DNA of 64,000 bases from Lientehia sp934351765 (lineage in GTDB: Bacteria; Bacillota; Clostridia; Lachnospirales; Lachnospiraceae). The translations under genes were made by a program, and so were the position numbers. The stretch is from NCBI RefSeq assembly GCF_052118925.1, contig NZ_JBQKGG010000001.1, positions 1-64,000 of the forward strand. Direction: 5' to 3'. The notes beneath the pieces are model-generated. The model had not been told where the DNA came from, did no database searches, and worked only from the letters and a program-made list of their open reading frames with translations. Shown piece by piece: positions 48,556-57,050 of this stretch; the stretch's first letter is position 1, and every line of letters starts with the position of its first letter.

Positions 48556-50319
48556 ATGCGGAAGCGTTTATTTAAGAGGACGCCGTCCAATTCCTATATC
48601 AGGATTCCGGCCGGCAGCGAAAAAGCAGACGGCAGAGCAGAGGTTCCACAGGGAATATGGAAAAAATGCAATCAGTGCGGAAAACCGGTTTTTACGGAGG
48701 ATGTAAAAGCGGCGGCTTATATCTGCCCCCATTGCGGCGGCTATTTTCGGATGAATGCCTGGGCAAGAATCCATATCCTGACAGATCAGTTTGAGGAGTG
48801 GGATCAGGAAATTCCGGATAAGAATCCCCTGGGCCTTTCCGGATATGCGAAAAAGCTGGAGGCGGTACGGGAGAAAACAGGTCTTGATGAGGCAGTTGTG
48901 ACCGGAAAGGCACGGATCGGGGAGCAGGAAACGGTTCTCGGAGTGATGGACGGACGGTTTATCATGGGAAGCATGGGAGAAGCTGTCGGTGAAAAAATTA
49001 CAAGGGCAGTGGAACGGGCAACGAAGCTTCGTCTTCCAGTGATCCTGTTTTGTTGTTCCGGCGGTGCAAGAATGCAGGAAGGGATCTTGTCTCTGATGCA
49101 GATGGCCAAAACAGCTGCGGCTCTCCGGCGTCACAGCGATGCCGGGCTTCTGTATGTGCCGGTTCTGACGGAGCCGACTATGGGAGGAGTCACGGCCAGC
49201 TTTGCGATGCTGGGAGATCTTGTTCTGGCTGAGCCCGGTGCGCGGATCGGGTTTGCCGGTCCCCGTGTGATCGAACAGACCATCGGGGAAACGCTTCCGG
49301 CCGGGTTTCAGCGTGCGGAGTTTCTTCTGGAGCATGGATTTATTGACCGGATCCTTTACCGGGAGGAGGCAAAGCAGGTGCTGGAAGAGATCCTGCGGGT
49401 TCATGCAGATAACAGGAGGCTTCCAAAATCCGCAGAGCATTCGGAGGAGCTGTCGGAAGACCGGCAGAAGAAACGGATAAAAGGCTCGGACAGAGCGGCT
49501 GCGGGGAAAGAAAAAGGCCATCCGTTCGCAGCAGCCGATGTGGAAGCCTGGGCGCGTGTCTGCCGTTCCAGAGACCGGAAAAGGCCGACGGCACTGGATT
49601 ATATTGAAGGGATGTTTGAGTCGTTTACAGAGCTTCACGGGGATCGGCTGTTCGGAGAGGACCCGGCGGTGGTCGGAGGACTCGCCTGGTTCCGGGGAAT
49701 CCCGGTGACGGTGATCGGGCAGCAGAAGGGACGCAGCACAAAAGAAAATGTAAAGAGAAACTTCGGAATGCCGTCTCCGGAAGGCTATCGGAAAACGAAG
49801 CGGCTGATGGAGCAGGCAGAAAAGTTCGGAAGACCGGTGATCTGTTTTGTGGATACACCGGGAGCCTTCTGCGGAATCGGAGCCGAGGAGCGGGGACAGG
49901 GAGCGGCCATTGCCGAAAACCTGAAAACGCTTGCCGGATTAAAGGTCCCGGTTCTTTCGATTGTGATCGGGGAAGGCGGAAGCGGCGGAGCTCTGGCTCT
50001 GGCACAGGCCAATGAGGTCTGGATCCTGGAAAATGCGGTATATTCCATTCTTTCACCGGAGGGTTTTGCATCCATTGTCTGGAAGGACAGTGGACGTGCG
50101 GCGGAGGCAGCCGGACTGATGAAGCTGACTGCCGGAGAGCTTTATGAACAGGGAATCGTTGACCGGGTGATCCCGGAAAACGCACCGGCGGACCGGGCGG
50201 ACTGTCAGGAGCTGTACCGGACAATGGAAGAGGAGATCGGACAGTTTCTGGACCGGTTCGGTGACCTCACACCGGAAGAGCTCTGCGAACAGCGGTACCG
50301 GCGCTTCCGTGGATTTTAG
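48556..50319 (+). CDS. accDA: Fused acetyl-CoA carboxylase carboxyltransferase (AccD-AccA)
   Basis: A 587-residue fusion. The N-terminal half is the beta subunit: a zinc finger (Cys38, 41, 57, 60), then GKARIGEQETVLGVMDGRFIMGSMG, PVILFCCSGGARMQEGILSL and PTMGGVTASFAMLGDL. A charged linker of about 50 residues follows (about 300-330). The C-terminal half is the alpha subunit: ALDYIEGMFESFTELHGDRL, GIPVTVIGQQKGRSTKEN, DTPGAFCGIGAEERGQ and GEGGSGGALALAQANEVW. The two chains, separate in most bacteria, are one polypeptide with no stop between them. Together they move CO2 from carboxybiotin to acetyl-CoA, giving malonyl-CoA. Confidence 0.94.
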   Translation: MRKRLFKRTPSNSYIRIPAGSEKADGRAEVPQGIWKKCNQCGKPVFTEDVKAAAYICPHCGGYFRMNAWARIHILTDQFEEWDQEIPDKNPLGLSGYAKKLEAVREKTGLDEAVVTGKARIGEQETVLGVMDGRFIMGSMGEAVGEKITRAVERATKLRLPVILFCCSGGARMQEGILSLMQMAKTAAALRRHSDAGLLYVPVLTEPTMGGVTASFAMLGDLVLAEPGARIGFAGPRVIEQTIGETLPAGFQRAEFLLEHGFIDRILYREEAKQVLEEILRVHADNRRLPKSAEHSEELSEDRQKKRIKGSDRAAAGKEKGHPFAAADVEAWARVCRSRDRKRPTALDYIEGMFESFTELHGDRLFGEDPAVVGGLAWFRGIPVTVIGQQKGRSTKENVKRNFGMPSPEGYRKTKRLMEQAEKFGRPVICFVDTPGAFCGIGAEERGQGAAIAENLKTLAGLKVPVLSIVIGEGGSGGALALAQANEVWILENAVYSILSPEGFASIVWKDSGRAAEAAGLMKLTAGELYEQGIVDRVIPENAPADRADCQELYRTMEEEIGQFLDRFGDLTPEELCEQRYRRFRGF

Positions 50320-50332
50320 GAAAGGCGAAATT

Positions 50333-51415
50333 ATGAAGGAACATACACTGATTATGGGAGAACTCCGGCCCCAAATCCCTCTGATCCAGGGCGGCATGGG
50401 TGTCGGGATCAGTCTTTCCGGCCTTTCCGGCGCTGTGGCAAAGGCCGGAGGGATCGGTCTGATCTCCACAGCGCAGATCGGATTTCAAAAGCCGGAGTTT
50501 TCGAAGAATCCCATTGAAACCAATCTCCGGACGATTCCGGAGGAGCTGGAAAGGGCGAGACGGATCGCACCGGACGGAATCCTCGGCTTCAATATTATGA
50601 CAGCCACCAGACAGTATGAGGCGTATGTGCGGGCGGCTGTGAAGGCCGGGGCCGATCTGATTGTTTCGGGCGCCGGACTTCCTGTGAAGCTGCCGGAGCT
50701 GACCGCCGGTTCCCGCACAAAGATTGCTCCCATCGTATCCTCGGAAAAAGCGGCCGCGGTGATCTGTAAGCTCTGGGACCGTCATTATCACACAGCTCCG
50801 GATCTTCTGATAGCGGAAGGTCCACTGGCCGGCGGTCATCTGGGCTTTAAGCGGGAACAGCTGGAACCGGAGGAGGAAGAACAGAAAAGCATCCGGCAGT
50901 TTGAGCATGGAATTGGCAGGATCAAAGAGCTGGCGGAGGATTATGGCAGACGTTATGGAAAAAAGATTCCGGTGGTAACAGCCGGCGGGATCTATGATCA
51001 CAGCGATGTCCGTTACCATCTGGAAGCGCTGGGGGCCGATGGAGTCCAGATTGCGACCAGGTTTGTGACGACGGAGGAATGCGATGCACCGACGGCGTAT
51101 AAGCAGGCGTATCTGAGAGCCGGAGAAAAGGATCTTGTCATCACCGACAGTCCGGTTGGAATGCCGGGACGCGCGATCCAAAATGACTTTTTGAGAAAGC
51201 GGCAGCAGGGACGAAAACCGGTAAAAAACTGTTTCCGGTGTTTGGAGGGCTGTGATCCGGCCCGGGTTCCCTACTGTATCACCGAAGCACTGGTCCATGC
51301 CGCCAGAGGCGAAATCGAAGAGGCTCTTCTGTTCTGCGGTGCAAAGGCTTACCGGGCAGAGCAGATCGAAACCGTTCCGGAAGTGGTTCGGGAGCTGTTT
51401 CCGGAATTTATGTGA
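50333..51415 (+). CDS. Nitronate monooxygenase-family / FabK-like flavoprotein
   Basis: A 360-residue FMN TIM-barrel protein of the same superfamily as FabK: IPLIQGGMGVGISLSGLSGAVAKAGGIGLIS, LLIAEGPLAGGHLGF, VVTAGGIYDHSDVRYHLEALGADGVQIATRFV. A C-terminal cysteine-containing segment (NCFRCLEGCDPARVPYCITEAL) is found in a subgroup often annotated as nitronate monooxygenase. As last gene of the fatty-acid operon it might be a second enoyl reductase or a repair enzyme; true function unknown. The start at 50333 follows AGGAAAGGCG, 14 bp after accDA. Confidence 0.8.
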   Translation: MKEHTLIMGELRPQIPLIQGGMGVGISLSGLSGAVAKAGGIGLISTAQIGFQKPEFSKNPIETNLRTIPEELERARRIAPDGILGFNIMTATRQYEAYVRAAVKAGADLIVSGAGLPVKLPELTAGSRTKIAPIVSSEKAAAVICKLWDRHYHTAPDLLIAEGPLAGGHLGFKREQLEPEEEEQKSIRQFEHGIGRIKELAEDYGRRYGKKIPVVTAGGIYDHSDVRYHLEALGADGVQIATRFVTTEECDAPTAYKQAYLRAGEKDLVITDSPVGMPGRAIQNDFLRKRQQGRKPVKNCFRCLEGCDPARVPYCITEALVHAARGEIEEALLFCGAKAYRAEQIETVPEVVRELFPEFM

Positions 51416-51458
51416 AAAATATGGGATACCGGCAAAAGAGTGGCTGTCGGAATCTGCA

Positions 51459-51487
51459 TTGACAAAGTCGGATATTTTCAGTAGAAT
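51459..51487 (+). promoter_or_regulatory. Promoter of the structured leader before the surface-protein locus
   Basis: Perfect TTGACA, 17-bp spacer, TAGAAT. A transcript would start near 51494 and run through the structured leader at 51558-51666, the terminator-like hairpin at 51694-51726 and on to the large surface-protein gene. It separates the surface locus from the fatty-acid operon. Confidence 0.7.
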
Positions 51488-51557
51488 AAAAAGAGCGAAA
51501 AACGAAGCCAGAATCTTGCTTTGTTATAATTATGGAATACAGTTTACATGTCAAGTA

Positions 51558-51666
51558 ATAATAGGAAATCCGGTTTATTCCCGGAGCAGAAGCGGAAATC
51601 GCCGCGAGAGTGGAAAGCCCACGAGCCTGCTGTTTTCTCTTTGTATATGGATGGGAGACAGCAGGC
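51558..51666 (+). ncRNA. Structured leader RNA, riboswitch-like, class not identified
   Basis: Four helices are visible in order: TCCGG/CCGGA (51569-51585), GCGG/CCGC (51592-51605), GTGG/CCAC (51610-51622) and a 9-bp helix GCCTGCTGT/ACAGCAGGC (51625-51666). The segment CTGCT can pair either with AGCAG upstream (51585-51589), closing a three-way junction, or with AGCAG downstream, so two exclusive folds exist. The opening part (AATAGGAAATCCGG ... TTCCCGGAGC) resembles the core of cobalamin riboswitches, but the GCCACTG and CAGGAGACCTGCC boxes are missing. Either a variant riboswitch or a small RNA. Confidence 0.4.
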
Positions 51667-51693
51667 ATAGTTTATTTATAATTAAAATAAAAG

Positions 51694-51726
51694 AGTCTCC
51701 CCTGGAAATGGGAAGGCTTTTTTTAT
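51694..51726 (+). terminator. Terminator-like hairpin at the end of the leader
   Basis: AGTCTCCC pairs with GGGAAGGCT (one mismatch, one G-T) around CTGGAAAT, then TTTTTTTATTT. Together with the upstream promoter and alternative helices it has the arrangement of an attenuator. Confidence 0.6.
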
Positions 51727-51752
51727 TTCACAGGAAAGTGCGTTCTATGGAA
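51726..51752. repeat. Dispersed palindromic repeat, copy 3 (diverged)
   Basis: TTTCACAGGA, loop AAGTGCG, TTCTATGGAA, then TAAAAAA. It differs from copy 2 at one left-arm base and two right-arm bases, keeps the loop length of seven and again directly follows a terminator T-tract. Confidence 0.6.
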
Positions 51753-51768
51753 TAAAAAATATGTTACA

Positions 51769-51830
51769 GGATCGCCCTTCTCTGGCAGATGTGGGCTTTT
51801 CGGTGTTTCGCGGAAAAGGAAGGGTGATCC
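51769..51830. other. Long-range inverted repeat in the leader of the surface-protein gene
   Basis: GGATCGCCCTTC (51769-51780) pairs with GAAGGGTGATCC (51819-51830), 12 pairs with one G-T, around a 38-base loop; the coding start follows 45 bases later. It may shape translation or mRNA stability. Apart from these elements I see nothing else in the 460-bp gap. Confidence 0.5.
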
Positions 51831-51875
51831 CGGCCTCAGAATAAAACGGGAAATAAAAAAAGAGAGGAAATGAGC

Positions 51876-54800
51876 ATGAAAGAACTACAAACAACGAACC
51901 GCTTTTTGGCTCTTCTGCTGGCAGTCGTCATGATGGTTATGACCGGCCTGGGACACTGGACACCGTCTGTAGCTGAAGCGGCGGAGGAAAAGGCCGGAGA
52001 AATTACACTGACCGTGATCGGAGATACCAGTGATCACAGCGAAAGCAATCATACCGGTTATGTGTACTGGATGAAGGATGAACCGTTAGAGCTTTCGGAA
52101 GAAGCACAAAACAGCGGTTATGTTGCGGAGAATTGTAAGGATCAGATCCTGAGTCTGTTTGAGGATTACGGAATCGAGGCAGATAATGACAATTCCACAT
52201 GCTATATGTCTGAGGCAGCGTATGACGGAGTAACACTGGGGTTTGGCTGGAGTGTGATTGTGGCCTATGCAGACGGTACATTCAGCTCTGATGGCTGGGG
52301 CAATTACAGCGGTGCGGCAAAATTAAAGCCTGGCTGCCGCCTGATCTATTACTGGAGCCATGATAATTCTTCAGACTGCCGTCTGAGTACAGATGATAAT
52401 TATCAGACGCATTTGAATTATGATACCGATGCAGTGACAGGCCTGACGTTCTATACCGAAGACAGTGAGGACCTTCCGGTTGATAAGCTTACCATGGCCG
52501 GAGGAGATTCGGTAGAGCTTCGGACAAACTTCCATGTTCCGCCGACCTCATCTGTCAGCCGCAAACTGGACTGGAGTCTGGACAATGTTAGTGGAAGTGC
52601 AAAGCTCGAGGAAACAGAGAACGGTGCAAAGATCACAGCGATGAAGGAGGGCAGTGTACGGGTTACGGCACAGATGACGAATACTCTGGGAGATCGGATC
52701 AAAGCAAGCTGTGATATTACCATAACCAGTGATTATACCATGCCGGAACTGATCCCCGGAGAGGTTTCGAGAGACGGTAAAACGGCACAGGTGAATGTGA
52801 CGGCAAATAAAGAGGGAACCCTCTACTGGATTGTTTCAGAGCAGGAAGCTACACTCGAGGAGGTAAAGGGCTCCGCAAATCAGATGGCAGTGACAGCCGG
52901 AGTCAATACGTTGAAGTTGTCGGAGCTTGGTACAGCAAAGTCCGGGGTATATCTGGCCTTAAAAGATTCCAATGGTTATTGGAGCAGTCTGGCGAAGGCC
53001 GAGATTCCGGAGGGAGAGGTAATTGCCGGTATCACCCTGGATCAGACAGCTCTTGTCATGGAAGAGGGAGCGGAAACAAACCTGACTGCAGCGATTCTTC
53101 CAGAGGGAGCGGAAGAGGGAAAAGAGATCACCTGGACTTCTGATAAGCCCGGAGTGGCAGTCGTGACCGGAAACGGAAAAAACGCAGTGATTACAGCCGC
53201 CGGAAAGTCCGGGGAAACAGCAGTGATTACCGTGGCCTGCGGGGACCAGAGTGCGTCCTGTAACGTAACCGTTACCAGGGTAAAGAGCCTAAATGTAACG
53301 CCGGATTCTCTGAACGAGATGATGACTGGGGATAAGGAAACCTTGACGCTCCAGGTAACGTGGGAAAACGATCAGAAGGACGGAACCGTGATCGAAAAAG
53401 ATGCCGCAGTCTGGTCAGCGGATGATGAGAGCGTTGTAAAGGTGACCGGAAACGGAAAGACGGCAGAGGTGGAAGCTGTCGGCGCCGGTACGGCAAATGT
53501 TAAGGCGGAAAAAGGCGGAAAGAGCGTAATCTGTGAGGTGGAGGCCATGAGACAGCCGCTCCTTCTGGAAAAGATTATCTGCAGCATGTCAGCCTCTTCC
53601 AGCTTTTATGAAGCAAGTGAGATCGATGCGGATACGCTGGAATGTACCGTTTATGCACCGGAAGAGACCAACATGTTTTATGTAAAGCCGGTTCTGGCGG
53701 CAGGAACAGTCGGAAAGACAACAATCACGGCAAACTATCAGAATACCAACAATGTGGCAAGAAGCGTAACGCTGACGAACAACAGCGCATCGTCATTGTC
53801 ACAGTTTATGAAATCCAATAATTATGAAGAGCGGACACTAACCATCAAGGTCACGGTGGGAGAACGGACAGAAACCTACAAGGTTCATGTAAAGCGGCTT
53901 TCCAAGCTGAAAGCTCTGGCATTGGCGGATGATCAGGGAGCTGCTGTTTCCTATACGCCGGCGTTTGCAAAGGATACAAAGACCTATAATGTCTCGGTAC
54001 CTGCAAATAAGAAGAGTCTTACGTTTACCATGACAGCAAATTATTCTAAGAATAAGGTGTATACCGTTGATGGAAATGCGGCAGAGTTTACCGGAACAAG
54101 TACAACAAGCAAGGGTACGTATACCCTGCCTCTGGACGGAACCGATAAAACGGTGACATTCTGTGCCGGAAATGAAAGCGGTGCCGTTCCGGTGGAATAT
54201 ACGCTGAACATTAAGATCCTTCCGGTTTATGAACTGACACTCAAGACGGATCCGGAGGATGCAGTCACTGTAATCTACGATTCCAACTGGAATCGTGTTC
54301 TTCCGGAGAACGGTGTTTATACGCTGGTCGGAAAAACAACGTATACGTATACCGTTGGAAAACCCGGCTATGTTTCCAAGTCCGGAACCATCGTTCTCAG
54401 CCAGGATAAGGCGGAGACCGTCAGTCTGGAAAAGGCAGAAGAAACAACCTTCGAGCCGGTGGATTCCTCCTGGGGAGGATATTACGCCGGAAGCGATAAT
54501 TTAAATGTTGTGGATGCAAAGGCACCGGAGTCCAAAAACGCAGCGGAGATCAAGTGGGATGTGGTCAGCGGAACGAATGCACAAAGCCTGGATACCCGAA
54601 GTGATGCGATCCTGCTGGGCAATCAGCTCTGCCTGTTCCATGGCAACAAGCTCCAGCTGGTAAATAAAGAAACCGGAGAGGTCGAAAAAGAAGTGACCAT
54701 GTCCGACAGCGCAAACAGCACCAGAATCAAGCCGCTCTATGCAGACGGCATGATCTTTGTGGCACTGCGGACCGGAAACGTTCAGGCATTTCAGGCAAAG

Positions 54801-56888
54801 ACACTGGAATCTCTCTGGATCTATCAGGCCAGGACGTTTGTGATGCCGGCAGCTGCCATGCAGTATGAAAACGGACTTTTATATATCAGTGAGGAGAGTA
54901 ATAAGTCCGGAGGCAAGCTGATCTGTATCAGTACTACCGATGAAGATCCGGAAAAGACGGATGAAACAAAGGTTGAGCTTTGGAGCCACTATATGTCCGA
55001 GGGCTGTGTGACAGAGAATACGGTATGCTATCTCTCGGGAGAGTATGTAATAACCGCGGGAAACGGACGGAACCTGTACTGTCTGAATAAGAAAAACGGA
55101 ACCGTGGCGCAGACCGTGGATATCGGAGTTACCGGAAACGGCGGTGTTTATACCGGTATTTCTTACGCAAACGGACGAATCTATTTTGTCAGTGCCAGCG
55201 GTTACCTCAACTCCTTTAAGCTCACGCCGGACGGACTGATCGACAAGTCCAGCAAGCAGGCAGTAAGAATTTACACACAGAGTACGATAAGCACCTATAA
55301 TTGTGCGCTTGCAACTCCTCTTGTATACAACGGACGGATCTATGTGGGAAGCCGCGGATACTATACGCCTGAGGATATAAGAAAATACGCTCCGGCAATG
55401 ACTGTTGTGGAGGAGAACCGGGAGAACGGAGCTCTGCGGTGTGTGTATAACTTTGAAACGGATGGAAAGCCATGCAGTGAGCCGACCCTTGTAAAGGCAG
55501 AGGATGGAAGCCTCCGGGTGTACTTTGTGACCGACAGAGGAAATCTTTATCTGATGCGGGATCAGGCCGGACAGACAGAGGCAGACTACGAGCTGATTTA
55601 TGAGAAGCCTGCCGGGGACAGTACCTATATCAGCGAAGGCCAGGTTCTGGTGGATGCGGACGGAACGCTGTATGTACGCTACCAGAACGGCCATATGCTG
55701 TCCATTAAGCGCAGCAGTATGTATTTAAACAACGTAACTGTGGAAAACGGAAATGCAGTGATGGATGATGGGGCAGTCTTTGACGCACAGGAAAAGGAGC
55801 ACCGCGTACTGGTTGATGCCGGAACAAAAACCTTAAAGGTAACGGCAGAGGCAAACGCCGGAACGACCGTTTCCATGAACGGAACGGAGGGCGCTTCCCA
55901 GGAAATCACTCTGAAGGCCGGTGAGATCACAACGATCCGGGTGGAGCTGTCCAGAGACGGTGAGACAAGAGGCTATGTTCTGAATGTACGGGAAAAGAGT
56001 TCCGATGCGAAGCTTTCCGATCTGCGGATCATGTATGATTATTCCGGAAACAAAGCGGAAATGGATCCGACTCCGAACTTTGATCCCGAGGTAACGGAAT
56101 ACAAAGTAACCCATTATAACACCATGTACAATACCATGTATGTGTATGTGGAGGCTGCTGATCCCAATGCTTCTGTAAAGGTTACCGTAGTGTCCGGTGT
56201 CCGCTCGAAAAAGGAAGGCGATGTCCTGAACGGAAGGCTCAGCTCCAGTGAATGGAGTGATAAGAAGCTCATGGGATACAATGCGTCCTTTGCAAGCGAT
56301 ACGGATCCGATGGTATTAAAGGTGACGGTGACGGCGGAGGACGGCACCACGGTGAAGGAGTATCAGGTGACCGGCGAGCATGATGCCGATAAGACGAAGC
56401 CGGTGATCACGGCAGCGGAAACACCGTTCTCTGCAAGAACGACAGACACGGTGAGGTTTGCGTTCAGTTCTACCATGCGAGGCCGTCTCTACTACCTGGT
56501 TGATACCGATGGTACCTACAGTTCGGCTCCCAATGTGGCAACCATGAAGAAGAAGGGGGTTCGTTACGGCGAGGTATCGGAAATCGGTGACAATACGGTA
56601 ACACTTTCGAATATTCCTTCTGATTTTAAGGGAACGATCTACTTTATGCTGGAAGGAATCAATCAGTATAACGGAGACCGGATCGCCTGTGAGCTGAGTC
56701 TGGATCCGATGCTTGCCGGTGACATCAATGGAGACGGATTGGTAAATCTTTCCGATGCCATTGCACTGTTGGACAAGGTAACAGCGGGAGAAGATGTAGA
56801 GCTGTTCCTTGGCGATATCAACGGCGATGGAATTGTAAATCTTTCCGATGCCATTGCATTGTTGGATCAGGTGACGGCAGACGTATAG
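51876..56888 (+). CDS. Very large secreted multidomain protein: DUF4430-like, Ig-like, cadherin-like, beta-propeller, dockerin
   Basis: 1670 residues. A signal peptide (FLALLLAVVMMVMTGLGHW, cleavage near AEA) leads to a DUF4430-like domain (about 40-165: GFGWSVIVAYADGTF ... LKPGCRLIYYWS). Then come two bacterial Ig-like (BIG2) domains (about 380-560), a cadherin-like domain (about 675-785), a PEGA-like module (ELTLKTDPEDAVTVI), a PQQ-type beta-propeller of about 400 residues (about 880-1275, with repeats such as GNQLCLFHGNKLQLVNKETG and NGRIYVGSRGYYT), two more cadherin-like domains and a C-terminal dockerin with two calcium loops (GDINGDGLVNLSD and GDINGDGIVNLSD). No LPxTG anchor: retention would be through a cohesin elsewhere. 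The ATG at 51876 is preferred over 51870 because AGAGGA is then 7 bases away. Ligand unknown. Confidence 0.8.
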   Translation: MKELQTTNRFLALLLAVVMMVMTGLGHWTPSVAEAAEEKAGEITLTVIGDTSDHSESNHTGYVYWMKDEPLELSEEAQNSGYVAENCKDQILSLFEDYGIEADNDNSTCYMSEAAYDGVTLGFGWSVIVAYADGTFSSDGWGNYSGAAKLKPGCRLIYYWSHDNSSDCRLSTDDNYQTHLNYDTDAVTGLTFYTEDSEDLPVDKLTMAGGDSVELRTNFHVPPTSSVSRKLDWSLDNVSGSAKLEETENGAKITAMKEGSVRVTAQMTNTLGDRIKASCDITITSDYTMPELIPGEVSRDGKTAQVNVTANKEGTLYWIVSEQEATLEEVKGSANQMAVTAGVNTLKLSELGTAKSGVYLALKDSNGYWSSLAKAEIPEGEVIAGITLDQTALVMEEGAETNLTAAILPEGAEEGKEITWTSDKPGVAVVTGNGKNAVITAAGKSGETAVITVACGDQSASCNVTVTRVKSLNVTPDSLNEMMTGDKETLTLQVTWENDQKDGTVIEKDAAVWSADDESVVKVTGNGKTAEVEAVGAGTANVKAEKGGKSVICEVEAMRQPLLLEKIICSMSASSSFYEASEIDADTLECTVYAPEETNMFYVKPVLAAGTVGKTTITANYQNTNNVARSVTLTNNSASSLSQFMKSNNYEERTLTIKVTVGERTETYKVHVKRLSKLKALALADDQGAAVSYTPAFAKDTKTYNVSVPANKKSLTFTMTANYSKNKVYTVDGNAAEFTGTSTTSKGTYTLPLDGTDKTVTFCAGNESGAVPVEYTLNIKILPVYELTLKTDPEDAVTVIYDSNWNRVLPENGVYTLVGKTTYTYTVGKPGYVSKSGTIVLSQDKAETVSLEKAEETTFEPVDSSWGGYYAGSDNLNVVDAKAPESKNAAEIKWDVVSGTNAQSLDTRSDAILLGNQLCLFHGNKLQLVNKETGEVEKEVTMSDSANSTRIKPLYADGMIFVALRTGNVQAFQAKTLESLWIYQARTFVMPAAAMQYENGLLYISEESNKSGGKLICISTTDEDPEKTDETKVELWSHYMSEGCVTENTVCYLSGEYVITAGNGRNLYCLNKKNGTVAQTVDIGVTGNGGVYTGISYANGRIYFVSASGYLNSFKLTPDGLIDKSSKQAVRIYTQSTISTYNCALATPLVYNGRIYVGSRGYYTPEDIRKYAPAMTVVEENRENGALRCVYNFETDGKPCSEPTLVKAEDGSLRVYFVTDRGNLYLMRDQAGQTEADYELIYEKPAGDSTYISEGQVLVDADGTLYVRYQNGHMLSIKRSSMYLNNVTVENGNAVMDDGAVFDAQEKEHRVLVDAGTKTLKVTAEANAGTTVSMNGTEGASQEITLKAGEITTIRVELSRDGETRGYVLNVREKSSDAKLSDLRIMYDYSGNKAEMDPTPNFDPEVTEYKVTHYNTMYNTMYVYVEAADPNASVKVTVVSGVRSKKEGDVLNGRLSSSEWSDKKLMGYNASFASDTDPMVLKVTVTAEDGTTVKEYQVTGEHDADKTKPVITAAETPFSARTTDTVRFAFSSTMRGRLYYLVDTDGTYSSAPNVATMKKKGVRYGEVSEIGDNTVTLSNIPSDFKGTIYFMLEGINQYNGDRIACELSLDPMLAGDINGDGLVNLSDAIALLDKVTAGEDVELFLGDINGDGIVNLSDAIALLDQVTADV
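56742..56858 (+). repeat. Direct repeat coding for the two dockerin calcium loops
   Basis: A 24-base identical stretch beginning GTAAATCTTTCCGATGCC occurs at 56742 and again at 56835, 93 bases (31 codons) apart, giving two nearly identical loop-helix units. The near identity suggests recent duplication or gene conversion within the dockerin. Confidence 0.8.
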
Positions 56889-56937
56889 AAAGCTGGCTGC
56901 GCACAGACAGAAAATTAAAAATCCGGAGAAGATCCGG

Positions 56938-57000
56938 AAGACAGGAGCCGATTCCGGGGCAGGAGTATGCCCCGGAGTCTTCCTGTTCTGTTTCTTTTAT
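56938..57000 (+). terminator. Terminator or attenuator between the two surface-protein genes
   Basis: TCCGGGGC pairs with GCCCCGGA around AGGAGTAT, with an outer ACAGGA/TCCTGT, followed by TCTGTTTCTTTTA. The tail is broken by C and G, so it may reduce rather than stop transcription into the downstream operon. Confidence 0.55.
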
Positions 57001-57050
57001 CGGAGCTGGAATCTGATAAAAGAAAAACAAAAATCACAGAGGAAACAGAA

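Noticed and set aside
48568..49638. 356-codon open frame on the minus strand opposite accDA
   Set aside because: Shadow frame; no start signals, no recognisable protein.
50267..51298. 343-codon open frame on the minus strand opposite the FabK-like gene
   Set aside because: Shadow frame of a conserved flavoprotein gene.
54879..55694. 271-codon open frame on the minus strand inside the large surface-protein gene
   Set aside because: It lies opposite the beta-propeller repeats, whose periodic codons keep the other strand open; no ribosome site.
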